A stretch of DNA of 64,000 nt from Clostridium sp. AM34-11AC (GCF_003435375.1 NZ_QWGL01000001.1:611629-675628), one strand, 5' to 3'. Numbered from the stretch's first letter, positions 45,186-53,859 are shown. The notes: generated by a model not told the origin, from the sequence alone. Translations and numbers: made by a program.

Positions 45186-45584
45186 TTAGCTCTGGTAAAC
45201 AAACAGACGGTTCATTCCCTCCTGCCACGGGTATTCGAATTCCAAATATATGATCTCTTTCCCAAAACGTGCAAATTTTTCTTTCCAATAGTTTGTAGTT
45301 GCCTGTCTTAATCTCATAATATGATCTTTTTCATAAATATTATTACCCGCATTTTTATATTCAAAGCTTTCAAGCTCTTCTTTTGAATAGTACGGATTCA
45401 TCTTAATAAACCAATATCCGCCGGGCTTCAGCACCCGTTCCAGATCATCGATCACGGTTGTTGATATGTCCTTCGGCATTACATCCAGAACATTGGACAG
45501 GATCACTCCATCAAACGACATGGGTTCCACCTTTAAATCCAGATTTCTCAGATCCACCGATATACATTCCTCAAAAACCCGGGT
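45186..45584 (-). pseudogene. SAM-dependent methyltransferase, 3' fragment
   Basis: The frame reads FEECISVDLRNLDLKV ... FDGVILSNVLDVMPKD ... DLERVLKPGGYWFIKMNPYY to a normal-looking end, i.e. motifs II-V of a class I methyltransferase. The SAM-binding motif I and everything before it are missing: an in-frame TGA precedes residue 1 of this segment at about 45,585 and no start codon of quality exists (only GTG at 45557). First of a run of broken genes that marks the start of the accessory region. Confidence 0.7.
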
Positions 45585-45689
45585 TCACATTTCTATTTCC
45601 TGCTCATATGCTTTCTTCAAAGCTGATCATCTCCAATATGAATTTTATCTCTTCGTTGTTTGGCAGTTTAAAATCTCTCTAAGATTTCT

Positions 45690-46280
45690 TTATCTATACT
45701 CGACAACATCTCTTAATGCTTTTCGTGGCCTTTTCGGCGGAGCTTCATTTGCAGCTCCAACAGCAACAATTCCTGTCAGCTGGTTGTCTGTTCCGATAAA
45801 TTCTATCAGCTCATTATAGGCAAAGCAGGTATTGGCAATCCATAATGTACCTAATCCATATCCGGTCGCTGTCAATATCATATTCTCAACAGCCGCACCG
45901 ATCGACAGCGAATCGCAAATTTCTACGATCCGTTTTTCTCTCTCGATGCTTGCAAATGGTGTATATTGATTTGTATTAAGCACTGCTATAAGGCACGGCG
46001 CCTCCTGCATGATTCTGACTGTATTTTCAGCATCGGGGATTGCAAATGCCCATTCCGGCATAAGTTCATGTGTGATTTTTTCTGAATTTATACCATGGCG
46101 CATAACCTCAACCAGTTTATCTTTCGCTTCTCCCTGATATACGATAAATTTCCATGGCTGCCGGTTTTTGGCTGATGGCGCAAGAGTAGCACTATATATG
46201 ATCTCTTCGATCAGCTTCCTGTCAATCTCATCGGATCTATATTTTCTTATACTTCTTCTGTTCTCAATTTCTCGTATCAT
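45690..46280 (-). CDS. Nitroreductase-family FMN protein
   Basis: 196 residues from ATG 46280 (MIREIENRRSIRKYRSDEID) behind GGAG. FMN-contact block ENRRSIRKY, APSAKNRQPWKFIVY and the C-terminal ATGYGLGTLWIANTC are typical. Reduces nitro compounds, quinones or flavins with NAD(P)H in the cytoplasm; physiological substrate unknown. The gene is intact although both flanks are decayed. Confidence 0.87.
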   Translation of the reverse strand: MIREIENRRSIRKYRSDEIDRKLIEEIIYSATLAPSAKNRQPWKFIVYQGEAKDKLVEVMRHGINSEKITHELMPEWAFAIPDAENTVRIMQEAPCLIAVLNTNQYTPFASIEREKRIVEICDSLSIGAAVENMILTATGYGLGTLWIANTCFAYNELIEFIGTDNQLTGIVAVGAANEAPPKRPRKALRDVVEYR

Positions 46281-46900
46281 AGTCTTCTCCGTAAATTTTG
46301 ATTTCAATGTTTTTTCCAGTCAATACATTTCTGACCACCAGACATCGTGTACCACTTACTTTCTTTCCAATCCACCTCACTCTGCATCTGCGGTCACCCC
46401 GGTTTCCTTTTTGTTCGACGTAAACAAATAAAACATAGCACAAAATACAAATGCAAATACAACGCCGAAAACATTCTGAATCACTCTCTGCAATATTCTC
46501 CCATGTATTATACATTATATCATTGCAGATAATATATGGTGTATGAATTTTCACGCGCTCTTTATAAAAGCGCTTCTGGATTTTGTTCTATGATCACTGC
46601 CCGTTCCGTATTCTCGCTGCGTTCATTCCACGAATCATTTTGTGTTTCTTTTCAGGTCGTCACCCGGTTTTCGGCATCAAAAAAACGCCATACTCATCAC
46701 CATTCCGGCAATGAGCAGACGCTTTATATTTTGTCCGTATTCTTTTGCAAAAGAGAAACAAATGAAATGTAAGTTTGTAGCGCATGTCGCATCTGTCTAT
46801 GATAATATTAGCACAGGTCAATTCTGAAAAAAAGAGGCAGAATGGTAGCAAAAGGATAGTAATTGGTAACAAAATGGGAGTAATACGGAAACATGCTGCA
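46281..46900. other. AT-rich gap with no intact gene
   Basis: About 620 bases between nitroreductase and the IS256 fragment. Minus-strand frames are short and interrupted; one reads RVIQNVFGVVFAFVFCAM to about 46384 like the membrane end of a lost protein. I cannot assign a function to any part of it. Confidence 0.4.
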
Positions 46901-47272
46901 CATTCCCCTATCCTCTCAGATTTAAAAACCATCTATCAGGCTGCTTTAGACCGTGTGACAGAAAAATGGAGTCCGAAATATCCGAATTCCATGAAACGCT
47001 GGAAGGACAACAGGGATGCTGTTTCTTCAATTTTTAAGTTTTCAACCACTGTCCGGAAGGTCATTTATACAACAAATGCGATAGAATCACTGAACTCCAC
47101 ATACCGGAAACTGAATCGTCAGAGAAGCGTATTTCCAAGTGATACAGCGCTGTTAAAAGCCTTATATCTGGCCACTTTCGAGGCTACTAAGAAATGGACA
47201 ACTACCATCCGGGACTGGGGCCAGGTCTATGGGGAGTTGAGTATCATGTACGAAGGACGACTTCCAGAATAA
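46901..47272 (+). pseudogene. IS256-family transposase, C-terminal fragment
   Basis: The frame contains DLKTIYQAALDRVTEKW, the family signature VRKVIYTTNAIESLNSTYRK, and KKWTTTIRDWGQVYGEL to a natural end, about the last 120 residues of a protein normally near 400. The catalytic DDE domain is mostly absent; upstream sequence is unrelated and the frame start at 46784 has no signals. Remnant of a mutator-type insertion sequence. Confidence 0.85.
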
Positions 47273-47291
47273 GTAAAAACATAATCTAAGA

Positions 47292-47309
47292 CAGGCGGCC
47301 AGCCGCCTG
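47292..47309. repeat. Perfect hairpin past the IS256 fragment
   Basis: CAGGCGGC-CA-GCCGCCTG, 20 bases after the transposase stop; probably part of the original right end of the element. Confidence 0.5.
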
Positions 47310-47349
47310 CTCTTGACATGCCTATCAGTAACTGTTATATATAAAACAA

Positions 47350-47382
47350 GGGTGAAAAGCCTGATTTGTAGGCTTCTCACCC
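47350..47382 (-). terminator. Terminator-like hairpin after the hemerythrin remnant
   Basis: GGGTGAAAAGCC pairs with GGCTTCTCACCC (one mismatch, 9-base loop); on the minus strand TTGTTTTAT follows. Confidence 0.6.
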
Positions 47383-47420
47383 TTCATTATCATAGAAGAA
47401 TCTAATTTACAGAGATTTTC

Positions 47421-47633
47421 TCATAGTCTCTCCGCAGACTCTACACATATAACCATAATCTGTTCATCTTGATCTTCTATCTCATCATTATGATGTTCTA
47501 TAAATTCATCAAGTTTGTGTATAAATTTCAGATGTTGAACTTTCTGTGTAAATAACTTCTTATAATTAATAGATTCCATATACTGCTCTTCATCAGTAAA
47601 GTGTTTTACTGTATAATCACGAAGATTTTCCAA
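47421..47633 (-). pseudogene. Bacteriohemerythrin, internal fragment
   Basis: 70 residues: LRDYTVKHFTDEEQYM and KVQHLKFIHKLDEFIEHH carry the HFxxEExxM and HxxxH di-iron ligands of bacterial hemerythrins. The first helix with its HxxL ligand and the final HxxxxD helix are missing (normal length about 130). No ribosome binding site before 47633. Hemerythrins bind oxygen for delivery or protection; this copy should be inactive. Confidence 0.65.
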
Positions 47634-47713
47634 TATTATGTCAATTCTATCATATTTATTCCAATATAATATTCTGGTTTCATTTCATACATCCATTAGT
47701 CCTGCTTTCATTT

Positions 47714-47872
47714 TTATTCAGCCTTTGAAAACTGGTCTTTGCCTACAGAACATAACGGACATTCAAAATCTTCCGGAACATCCTCCCACTTTGTACCAGG
47801 TGCAATACCACCTTCTGGATATCCCTTCTCCTCATCGTATTCCCATCCGCAAACATCACATACATATTTCAT
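47714..47872 (-). CDS. Rubredoxin
   Basis: 52 residues from ATG 47872, 6 bases after [24 protein letters not shown] supplies the first CxxC knuckle and [10 protein letters not shown] the second, with the usual [16 protein letters not shown] between them: a complete single-iron FeCys4 rubredoxin. It carries electrons to superoxide reductase, rubrerythrin or similar. It lies 90 bases downstream of desulfoferrodoxin in the same direction, the classical electron donor-acceptor pairing. Confidence 0.93.
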   Translation of the reverse strand: MKYVCDVCGWEYDEEKGYPEGGIAPGTKWEDVPEDFECPLCSVGKDQFSKAE

Positions 47873-47962
47873 TTGTTGTTCCTCCTTGTAAATACATTAA
47901 TACACAGCCTATATTACGGTTATATTTGTGTTGTTCTTAAATCTTAATATGTATAAATGCTT

Positions 47963-48337
47963 TTAGCATTTCCATAATCCATGCAGGTTACAATATGCAT
48001 ATACTTCTTCTACCTGTTCACCATCGCAAAGACAAAAATCTGCTATCGGCTCCTGCCCTGGATTTAACTGTTTTCTGTATATTCCCTGATTGGTATTTAA
48101 TGTAATCCACTCAATGAAATGTTCTTCAAGCATTGGATGTTTTGTCTCTCCGACCACGACATGAACATAATTGCCTTCCACTGTATATACAGGCACGTGC
48201 TTCTCAACAGCCGCATCTGTCACTCCGGCTTTTAATTCCTGCATAGGTTCTCCGCAACAAATTACAGGAACACCTTTATCCTTTACCTTTTCAACAATGT
48301 TTCCACAATGCTTACATATATAATACTTTACTTCCAT
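47963..48337 (-). CDS. dfx: Desulfoferrodoxin (2Fe superoxide reductase)
   Basis: 124 residues from ATG 48337 (MEVKYYICKHCGN), 8 bases after GGAAGGAG. Center I (desulforedoxin-type) cysteines are C8, C11, C27 and C28; center II ligands are H47 in EKHVPV, H67 and H73 in KHPMLEEHFIEW, C116 and H119 in YCNLHGLW. It reduces superoxide to hydrogen peroxide without making oxygen, using electrons from rubredoxin encoded next. The C-terminal half recurs as part of the DUF134 fusion protein at 58610. Confidence 0.95.
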   Translation of the reverse strand: MEVKYYICKHCGNIVEKVKDKGVPVICCGEPMQELKAGVTDAAVEKHVPVYTVEGNYVHVVVGETKHPMLEEHFIEWITLNTNQGIYRKQLNPGQEPIADFCLCDGEQVEEVYAYCNLHGLWKC

Positions 48338-48364
48338 GCTTTTATCTCCTTCCATGTGTATAAT

Positions 48365-48698
48365 TTATAGTTCAATTGTCTCTATAATCTTTTTCAAAGA
48401 ATCTGCAGATTTCTTAAGCTTTAATGCTTCCTCACCACTTAAATTAATAGGTATATTAGACTCAATACCATCAACACCTACAATAACTTAACGATACTCC
48501 GTCAATATCCTATACGCCATGAATCATGTGCGATACCGGAAGTATTGATTTTTCATTTCTCATAATCACTTCACAGATTCTTTTTACAGACATTGCCATT
48601 CCATAATATGTAACTTCATTTGCCGTAACGTGTATTCTCATTTCGTATACGGCATTTCTTACAAGATCTTTTTAAATGGTATTTCTCCTACTTGTCAT
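48365..48698 (-). pseudogene. L-lactate dehydrogenase remnant
   Basis: Fragments in shifting frames: VRNAVYEMRIHV, TYYGMAMSVKRICEVIMRNE, SILPVS, then VIVGVDGIESNIPINLSGEE and a natural C-terminus ending at 48365. These are the last parts of NAD-dependent L-lactate dehydrogenase. A start (ATG 48698 behind AAGGAG) survives but a TAA follows after eight codons, and there is an internal stop plus a frameshift near 48490-48520. The upstream promoter remains intact and now probably serves dfx. Confidence 0.75.
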
Positions 48699-48732
48699 TC
48701 GTGCTCCTTATTAGTATTAGTTCTTAATAAGG

Positions 48733-48761
48733 ATTATATACCACTATTATCCTGTTGTCAA
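48733..48761 (-). promoter_or_regulatory. Promoter of the ldh remnant/dfx/rubredoxin unit
   Basis: On the minus strand TTGACA (48761-48756), exactly 17 bases, TATAAT (48738-48733). Transcription would run through the decayed ldh into dfx and rubredoxin. Confidence 0.8.
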
Positions 48762-48768
48762 CAAAAAT

Positions 48769-48787
48769 AGTAATAATTATCATTATT
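48769..48787. promoter_or_regulatory. Fur/PerR-like box
   Basis: Minus strand AATAATGATAATTATTACT matches the 19-base Fur consensus (GATAATGATAATCATTATC) at about 15 positions and sits 7 bases upstream of the -35 box. Confidence 0.5.
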
Positions 48788-48789
48788 AC

Positions 48790-48815
48790 AAAAGATGCCA
48801 AACTGAGCATCTTTT
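48790..48815 (-). terminator. Terminator after yaaA
   Basis: AAAAGATGC and GCATCTTTT (9-bp arms, 8-base loop), 11 bases past the yaaA stop. Confidence 0.75.
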
Positions 48816-48825
48816 ATCTGAATAA

Positions 48826-49575
48826 CTATTGTATTTTGCGTTCAAAAACATATTCTGAATCTGATGATAAATCAGACCTAAAGGAATATCCAAATCTGTC
48901 AAATTTCTGAATTTCCACCAGATTTTCAATGTTATTTTCTGCCATGAATCTGACCATTTCACCACGAGCCATCTTGGCATAGGTACCTTTTGTTACCAAT
49001 TTATCTCCGGATAACTCACAAAATACAATCGTAATATATCTGTCCTGTGGTGTCAGATACTTTTCTATACATTTTGAGTATTCTTTTGATGCAAGATTAA
49101 TGATAATCCTGCTGTCATCAATTACTGAATGATATAACCGATCCCCCCAGTAATCATATAGATTTGTTGTTTCTTCAATCTCAGCTTTTGCCTGCATTTC
49201 AAGGCGATAAGGAGTCACACCATCCAGTGGTTTTAAAATGCCATAAAACGCAGACAGGATTCTTAAATGATTTTGCAGATACTCAAACTGCTGGATTTCA
49301 AACACAGCTGGTGCCATATATTGAAATGCAATTCCTTCATATGCTAAAACAGCCGGAGTAAGTCTGTTATAAAGATCCATAGTTTCCAATCTGTTAAAAT
49401 TCTGCTCTGCAATCTTGTCATTACATTTCCAGATAGCTTTCAGTTCCTCTTTTGATTTGCTTTTCATCCAGCCCAATATCTCTGCTGTCTTATCAATAAA
49501 GGCAGGCAGTTCAACCGGTGCTATGTTATCAGTATCTGCAATCATCTTTTTTGCAGGTGACAATATAATCTTCAT
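48826..49575 (-). CDS. yaaA: Peroxide stress protein YaaA
   Basis: 249 residues from ATG 49575; the preceding TTG is not needed. MKIILSPAKKM is the conserved YaaA start, and YRLEMQAKAEI, FCELSGDKLVTKGTYAKMARGEMVR and FDRFGYSF are family blocks. YaaA lowers intracellular iron and DNA damage under peroxide stress in E. coli and has a DNA-binding cavity. Its start overlaps the bcp stop by one base (TGATG), so the two peroxide-defence genes are coupled. Confidence 0.92.
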   Translation of the reverse strand: MKIILSPAKKMIADTDNIAPVELPAFIDKTAEILGWMKSKSKEELKAIWKCNDKIAEQNFNRLETMDLYNRLTPAVLAYEGIAFQYMAPAVFEIQQFEYLQNHLRILSAFYGILKPLDGVTPYRLEMQAKAEIEETTNLYDYWGDRLYHSVIDDSRIIINLASKEYSKCIEKYLTPQDRYITIVFCELSGDKLVTKGTYAKMARGEMVRFMAENNIENLVEIQKFDRFGYSFRSDLSSDSEYVFERKIQ

Positions 49576-50030
49576 CAATTTAATTCCTTAAGCATGTTTT
49601 CAGGATCATCTGCCGCCTTTACTTTATCATTGGCTTTGATAATAATCCCTTGCTCATCAATAAGATACGTAGTTCTTACTACACCCATAGAAACCTTTCC
49701 GTAATTTTTCTTTTCTTTCCAGACATCATATACTTCGATCACCTTACGCTCTGGATCTGCCAAAAGTGTAAATGCCAATCCATATTTTTCTTCAAATTTC
49801 TTGTGAGAGGCTACAGAATCCTTGCTCACTCCAAGAACAACTGCTCCTTTCTCGGTGAATTGAGGATAACGCTCGGAAAAACCACATGCCTGCTTTGTAC
49901 AGCCTGCCGTGTTATCCTTTGGGTAAAAATATAAAATTACCTTTTTTCCTGCATAATCACTTAATTTATGCATTTCCCCATTCTGATCCGGCAATTCAAA
50001 ATCCGGTGCTTTGGTTCCTATTTCTAACAT
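49575..50030 (-). CDS. bcp: Thioredoxin-dependent thiol peroxidase (Bcp/PrxQ)
   Basis: 151 residues. Peroxiredoxin block NTAGCTKQACGFSERYPQF gives peroxidatic Cys and the resolving Cys five residues later, the atypical 2-Cys PrxQ arrangement; FYPKD precedes it and GVSKDSVASHKKF follows. It reduces hydrogen and organic peroxides using thioredoxin, of which three are encoded in the window. It starts 3 bases after the DUF6219-like gene. Confidence 0.94.
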   Translation of the reverse strand: MLEIGTKAPDFELPDQNGEMHKLSDYAGKKVILYFYPKDNTAGCTKQACGFSERYPQFTEKGAVVLGVSKDSVASHKKFEEKYGLAFTLLADPERKVIEVYDVWKEKKNYGKVSMGVVRTTYLIDEQGIIIKANDKVKAADDPENMLKELN

Positions 50031-50033
50031 TTA

Positions 50034-50243
50034 CTATTCCTCCGCTTCTGTATTTTCCACCTGTTTTCTTGTTCTCTTATTACCTGAAATCATTTTATGT
50101 CCAGTGTATATGGACATAATCATACATATAAGAGTGCTGCACGCAAAATACCTATGACTTGATTTAGATCCTTTATATCCAGTATAAAAAGTTCCAATCA
50201 TAGTAATTAACGCTCCGAATGACCAATACTTATGTGCTTTCAT
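50034..50243 (-). CDS. DUF6219-like small membrane protein
   Basis: 69 residues: MKAHKYWSFGALITMIGTFY and TLICMIMSIYTGHKMI are two short membrane helices with a YTGYKGSKSSHRYF loop between, then a charged tail. This pattern fits the DUF6219 family of Firmicutes; function unknown. ATG 50243 follows GGAGG. First gene of the unit with bcp and yaaA. Confidence 0.75.
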   Translation of the reverse strand: MKAHKYWSFGALITMIGTFYTGYKGSKSSHRYFACSTLICMIMSIYTGHKMISGNKRTRKQVENTEAEE

Positions 50244-50351
50244 TCTATACCTCCAAATTGATTAAACTGTTTCCAAAATAAATATCTCTGGATCATTAAC
50301 AATATTATACCTTCCGTTCATCACTTTCTACAAGCAAGAAAAGCTAAATAC

Positions 50352-50477
50352 TCAATCCATATAGAGATCGATATCGCATTCACAGGTTTTAATTGCCATA
50401 TTGAAAATGTCATCTGCCATCTTATCAAATAATACAAAAGGATGTATCACGATAATTCTTCCATTACCTTGACGCAT
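50352..50477 (-). CDS. Short open frame, probable gene remnant (41 aa)
   Basis: Starts MRQGNGRIIVIHPFVLFDKM and ends DIDLYMD. No ribosome binding site. The balanced composition and stop suggest the C-terminal end of a lost gene rather than noise. Not recognised. Confidence 0.25.
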   Translation of the reverse strand: MRQGNGRIIVIHPFVLFDKMADDIFNMAIKTCECDIDLYMD

Positions 50478-50508
50478 CCTTTCGTATGATTATTTTTTTC
50501 TATTCTTC

Positions 50509-51282
50509 TTAATGACAGCTATGGCTTCCACATCCATGCTCACCACATGTATGTCCCTCTCCGTGGCTGTGCTCATGGTGAGAACACTTCACATCTGGAT
50601 TATAATCAAGTGTATCATTGATAAGAGCTTCTACTGCTTTATCTGCATCTCCTGAAACTCCGCCAAAAAGCTTAATGCCTGCTGCCGCTAACGCGGTCTG
50701 GGCTCCTCCTCCGATTCCGCCGCAGATCAAAACATCGGCATTTAATGCATTAAGAACTCCTGCCAATGCACCATGTCCGCTTCCATTCGTATCTACTACT
50801 TCTGAATGTACCACTTTTCCTTCCTCTACATCATAGATCTTAAATGTCTCTGTGTGTCCAAAGTGCTGAAAAATCTGCCCATTTTCATATGTTACTGCTA
50901 TTCTCATGATACCTTCTCCTTTTTCCACTGCATATTTTTGATATATCTCCTGCTTATAACATCCTCCAAGGTTACAGTTACTGCTCTGACCATCACAGAT
51001 TCTAAAATCTCCACCTTCTATTCTGAGCGGATGTCCATCAATTAGAGCATCTGCTATTTTCTTCCTGGCAATCTCGTAAATTCGTTGAACTGTTGTTCTT
51101 GCGATCTGCATAGATTCTGCACACTGCTCCTGACTATAACCTTTCTTGTCCAAAAGACGAATTGTCTCGTACTCATCTACCGTCAGAACAATGGGTACTT
51201 TTTTCTCAGTATCATCTGCCGGAAAGAATTCTAAAACATTCGGGAAATGGCAGACTTTCCTGCATTTTACTGGTCTCGGCAT
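50509..51282 (-). CDS. DUF134 regulator fused to a NifX/NifB-type domain
   Basis: 257 residues from ATG 51282 behind AAAGGAG. Residues 1-105 are DUF134 (UPF0251): MPRPVKCRKVCHFP, then an HTH QEQCAESMQIARTTVQRIYE. Residues about 125-225 are a dinitrogenase iron-molybdenum cofactor-binding domain (MRIAVTYENGQIFQHFGHTE, VLICGGIGGGAQTAL). The tail is a His/Cys-rich metal-binding stretch (HHEHSHGEGHTCGEHGCG). DUF134 proteins look like DNA-binding regulators; here the sensor end probably binds a metal or iron-sulfur precursor. It has its own palindromic promoter. Confidence 0.88.
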   Translation of the reverse strand: MPRPVKCRKVCHFPNVLEFFPADDTEKKVPIVLTVDEYETIRLLDKKGYSQEQCAESMQIARTTVQRIYEIARKKIADALIDGHPLRIEGGDFRICDGQSSNCNLGGCYKQEIYQKYAVEKGEGIMRIAVTYENGQIFQHFGHTETFKIYDVEEGKVVHSEVVDTNGSGHGALAGVLNALNADVLICGGIGGGAQTALAAAGIKLFGGVSGDADKAVEALINDTLDYNPDVKCSHHEHSHGEGHTCGEHGCGSHSCH

Positions 51283-51309
51283 AAACTGCTCCTTTCTCGC
51301 TTTTCTTAT

Positions 51310-51363
51310 ATATTAGCTCTATAAAAGGCATATGTCAATAACGTTTTTTGACATATGCCTTTT
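51310..51363 (-). promoter_or_regulatory. Palindromic promoter of the DUF134-NifX gene
   Basis: 15-base perfect arms AAAAGGCATATGTCA (51323-51337) and TGACATATGCCTTTT (51349-51363). On the minus strand the near arm supplies -35 TTGACA (51338-51333) with 17-base spacing to -10 TAATAT (51315-51310). The same arms occur at the second DUF134 gene. Confidence 0.82.
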
Positions 51364-51487
51364 ACAATCAGCTACTGTTCCTGCAGTGTATGTCCATCCC
51401 ACGGAACACGGAAGGTCCAGAATAGTTTGATGGCTTCATGCAAGGACGATGCTCCGGCACTAACTAAATAATCAGGGTTCCGTGTCC

Positions 51488-51799
51488 CTACTGTCCGGAA
51501 ATAGGAAACCGCAAATCCGCTTTTAAGGGAACCAGCATTCCGGTGGTGGAAACCTTTATAATAAATGCTCCGGTCTTCTTTGTAATAACTGGATTTACCA
51601 TAGCAAATTGAAATGGGCCTGCTGCCACCACAATGATATTTTTCTTTACACCAATCATATTGGCTGCCATTCCAACACAATGATCCAGATTTGCCCTTAA
51701 TGTATCAAGCAGATCTGTAATTACCTGTTGGTCTGCCTCCGTTGCATCTGTAGATTTCTGAGCGAGAAACAATGGGTCCCGCATAATTTTTTTCACCAT
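51488..51799 (-). pseudogene. Peptide deformylase, truncated
   Basis: From ATG 51799: MVKKIMRDPLFLAQKS, then HCVGMAANMIGVKKNIIV (motif I region) and FAMVNPVITKKTGAF, all typical of a clostridial type of peptide deformylase. The sequence then breaks: the EGCLS motif (metal Cys) and the HExxH helix are absent and unrelated residues run to a stop at 51488. It cannot bind the catalytic metal. It sits 11 bases after an ArsC-like remnant. Confidence 0.75.
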
Positions 51800-51810
51800 A
51801 TTCTTATCCT

Positions 51811-51954
51811 CTAATTCCAGTTTTTCCAAACATCCGGCAGATAACCCAGGGTTGATTGCTTACCATTTCTAACCACTGGTGTCTTAATCACCTTCGGATT
51901 TTCAAGAACCTTGTCAAGCTTATCATCAGCTGCAATATACTTTATAAGGGCAAG
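51811..51954 (-). pseudogene. ArsC/Spx-like protein, C-terminal fragment
   Basis: About 47 residues, ALIKYIAADDKLDKVLENPK then IKTPVVRNGKQSTLGYLPD and VWKNWN, matching the end of ArsC-type glutaredoxin-like proteins where KTPIVRNGKQATVGYQPD is conserved. The N-terminal two thirds are missing; sequence before about 51,955 does not continue it. Confidence 0.6.
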
Positions 51955-51985
51955 GGAATGATAAAAGAGATATATTTCGCCTTGT

Positions 51986-53182
51986 TTATTCTTGTAGCAA
52001 CCAATTGGCTATGTCGTGGATTTCGATTCCTTCATAACTATATTTTGGATGCTTGGTTCTGGCAATAATCATTTTCGGATAAGCATCTCGGATCTGAAGC
52101 AGAGGAGAGCATTCTCTCTCAAATGTTTCCTGTCCGGAAATGTTGTCGCTGACCTGAATATAAATCTTCTCGCTGCCTCTCTGAGCAACAAAGTCGATCT
52201 CCTTTTGATAGAGCTTGCCGACATAGACATCGTATCCACGGCGAAGAAGCTCGATGCAAACGATGTTTTCATATACTCTGCCGTAATCCATATTTCTGCT
52301 TCCCAGTATTGCATATCGAATACCACTGTCACAAAGATAGAACTTTTCAGAGCTTTCAAGGTATTTCTTGCCTCGGATGTCGTATCTCTTAATATCATAA
52401 AATACAAAAGCATTGCACAAATACTTAATGTACTTGCCGACGGTTACATGATTGGTTGGAGTCTCATTTGCTGTCAGCAGCTGACTGACCTTATTAGGAG
52501 AAGTCAAGTTGCTGATATTATCCATAAGAAACTCGCTCAGACGTTGTAAAACCAACGTGTCCGGGAGTGCATATTTCTGCACCAAATCCCTTGTAACAAT
52601 CGTTTCGTAGACCTCTTTGATATAGTTTGTTCTGTCTTTTTCGGTTCTGTAAGCGTAAGAACCTGCTAAACCGCCCTTGATAGCGTAATCATCAAAGAGC
52701 TTATCTTTATCACTAACATCATCATAATACTGGCAATATTCCTGGAAGCTGAAAGGAAACACATGAATTTCAATATATCGTCCGGTAAATAGAGTTGCCA
52801 GATCCGCACTCAACAGGAAAGCATTGGAGCCGGTTACATAGATGTCGTATTTTCCCTTAGAGTACAGGCTATTGATTGCCAACTCAAACTTGGGACACAT
52901 CTGAACCTCGTCTACAAACAGGTAGTTCGTTTTACCTTCCTGATAATGTTCTTCCACATAGGCGTGTAAGGCATGGTATTCCTTGATTTCTTCATACGCC
53001 AAATCCATGAAGTCAATAAAGATAATATTGATGTTTTCAAAATTACTTTTCAGATACTCAATATACGCCTGCATCAGCTTGGACTTACCGGATCGACGAA
53101 TGCCCGTGATGATCTTGATGTCAGGAGTACCATTCAGTTCAATGATTCTGTCGAGATACTTTGCTCTTGTAATTGTTTTCAT
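51986..53182 (-). CDS. DUF4143 AAA ATPase
   Basis: 398 residues from ATG 53182 (MKTITRAKYLDRII), behind GGGTGA; a longer frame to 53272 lacks signals. Walker A TGIRRSGKSKLMQ near 27-38, Walker B YLFVDEVQMCP near 97-107, arginine-type sensor region TGSNAFLL, the EIHVFPFSFQEYCQYY block and a C-terminal DUF4143 nuclease-like fold (YENIVCIELLRRGYDV, KEIDFVAQ). These orphan ATPases are frequent in gut Firmicutes and Bacteroidetes; function not established. Confidence 0.9.
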   Translation of the reverse strand: MKTITRAKYLDRIIELNGTPDIKIITGIRRSGKSKLMQAYIEYLKSNFENINIIFIDFMDLAYEEIKEYHALHAYVEEHYQEGKTNYLFVDEVQMCPKFELAINSLYSKGKYDIYVTGSNAFLLSADLATLFTGRYIEIHVFPFSFQEYCQYYDDVSDKDKLFDDYAIKGGLAGSYAYRTEKDRTNYIKEVYETIVTRDLVQKYALPDTLVLQRLSEFLMDNISNLTSPNKVSQLLTANETPTNHVTVGKYIKYLCNAFVFYDIKRYDIRGKKYLESSEKFYLCDSGIRYAILGSRNMDYGRVYENIVCIELLRRGYDVYVGKLYQKEIDFVAQRGSEKIYIQVSDNISGQETFERECSPLLQIRDAYPKMIIARTKHPKYSYEGIEIHDIANWLLQE

Positions 53183-53370
53183 ATCGTCACCCGCTTTCAA
53201 AAGTCGAAGATTTTTATTTTTTTGAAACTGCTTCGATGTACTTATTATACCGTCTGCTAATAGTATATGCAAGAGATCGCTTTCAAAAACATAAAATATT
53301 TTAATTTTTGAAAGCAGATACTATGTAAAGGCAATCCGAAGATTGCCCCAGGCATTATGCCTGTTCTTTG

Positions 53371-53523
53371 TTATACGGGTTCGTTGTCCTCATCATCAGC
53401 GATGAAGCCTACATCATCGTCCTCGTATTCCTCACTGTGGCCATAGTCCTCGTCATCGTCCACATAATCAGCATCCGGATCAGGCTTTGCCGCTTCCTGT
53501 TCCTTCTTCTTTTCCTGGAATTC
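53371..53523 (-). pseudogene. Acidic C-terminal tail of a mobile-element protein
   Basis: About 50 residues: FQEKKKEQEAAKPDPDADY, then a Asp/Glu-rich stretch ending ADDEDNEPV. Upstream the frame runs antisense to the IS630-like fragment, so only this tail is original. Such tails occur on conjugation proteins of clostridial elements; identity uncertain. Confidence 0.4.
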
Positions 53524-53536
53524 CCCTGGTCGTGGC

Positions 53537-53612
53537 AGGAATGCTGAGATTACAGACGAAGAAAAAGCCTGGATCATTAACATTGCCTGCCAGAAGCCAA
53601 TTGATTTTGGAT
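53537..53612 (+). pseudogene. IS630-like transposase fragment
   Basis: In the plus frame starting at 53537: ITDEEKAWIINIACQKPIDF then GYAAEA, matching the N-domain of IS630-family transposases just before the DDE core. The frame then continues to a stop near 53797 with no further recognisable transposase motif. Confidence 0.55.
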
Positions 53613-53859
53613 ATGCTGCTGAAGCAGCTGGATACACAAGACTTTCCACCATTTCACCACTTTACAACTTTATAAATGATAGACTTGTTGATGAATCAAC
53701 TGATTTAAAGCCTTTTCACAGCAGTTGTTTTTATGTGTGTTTCGATATTTTTTACGAAAGTGGCAAAAAATATCTGGCTGCGAATCCCCTGACTTAAGTA
53801 AAGCGGACATTCGCAATCCGCTTCGCTACTTGCTCATGAACGCAGTCGCTTCGCGATCT

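Noticed and set aside
46264..46554. 96-residue minus-strand frame upstream of nitroreductase
   Set aside because: Overlaps the nitroreductase start, odd composition with many Cys/Ile, no ribosome binding site.
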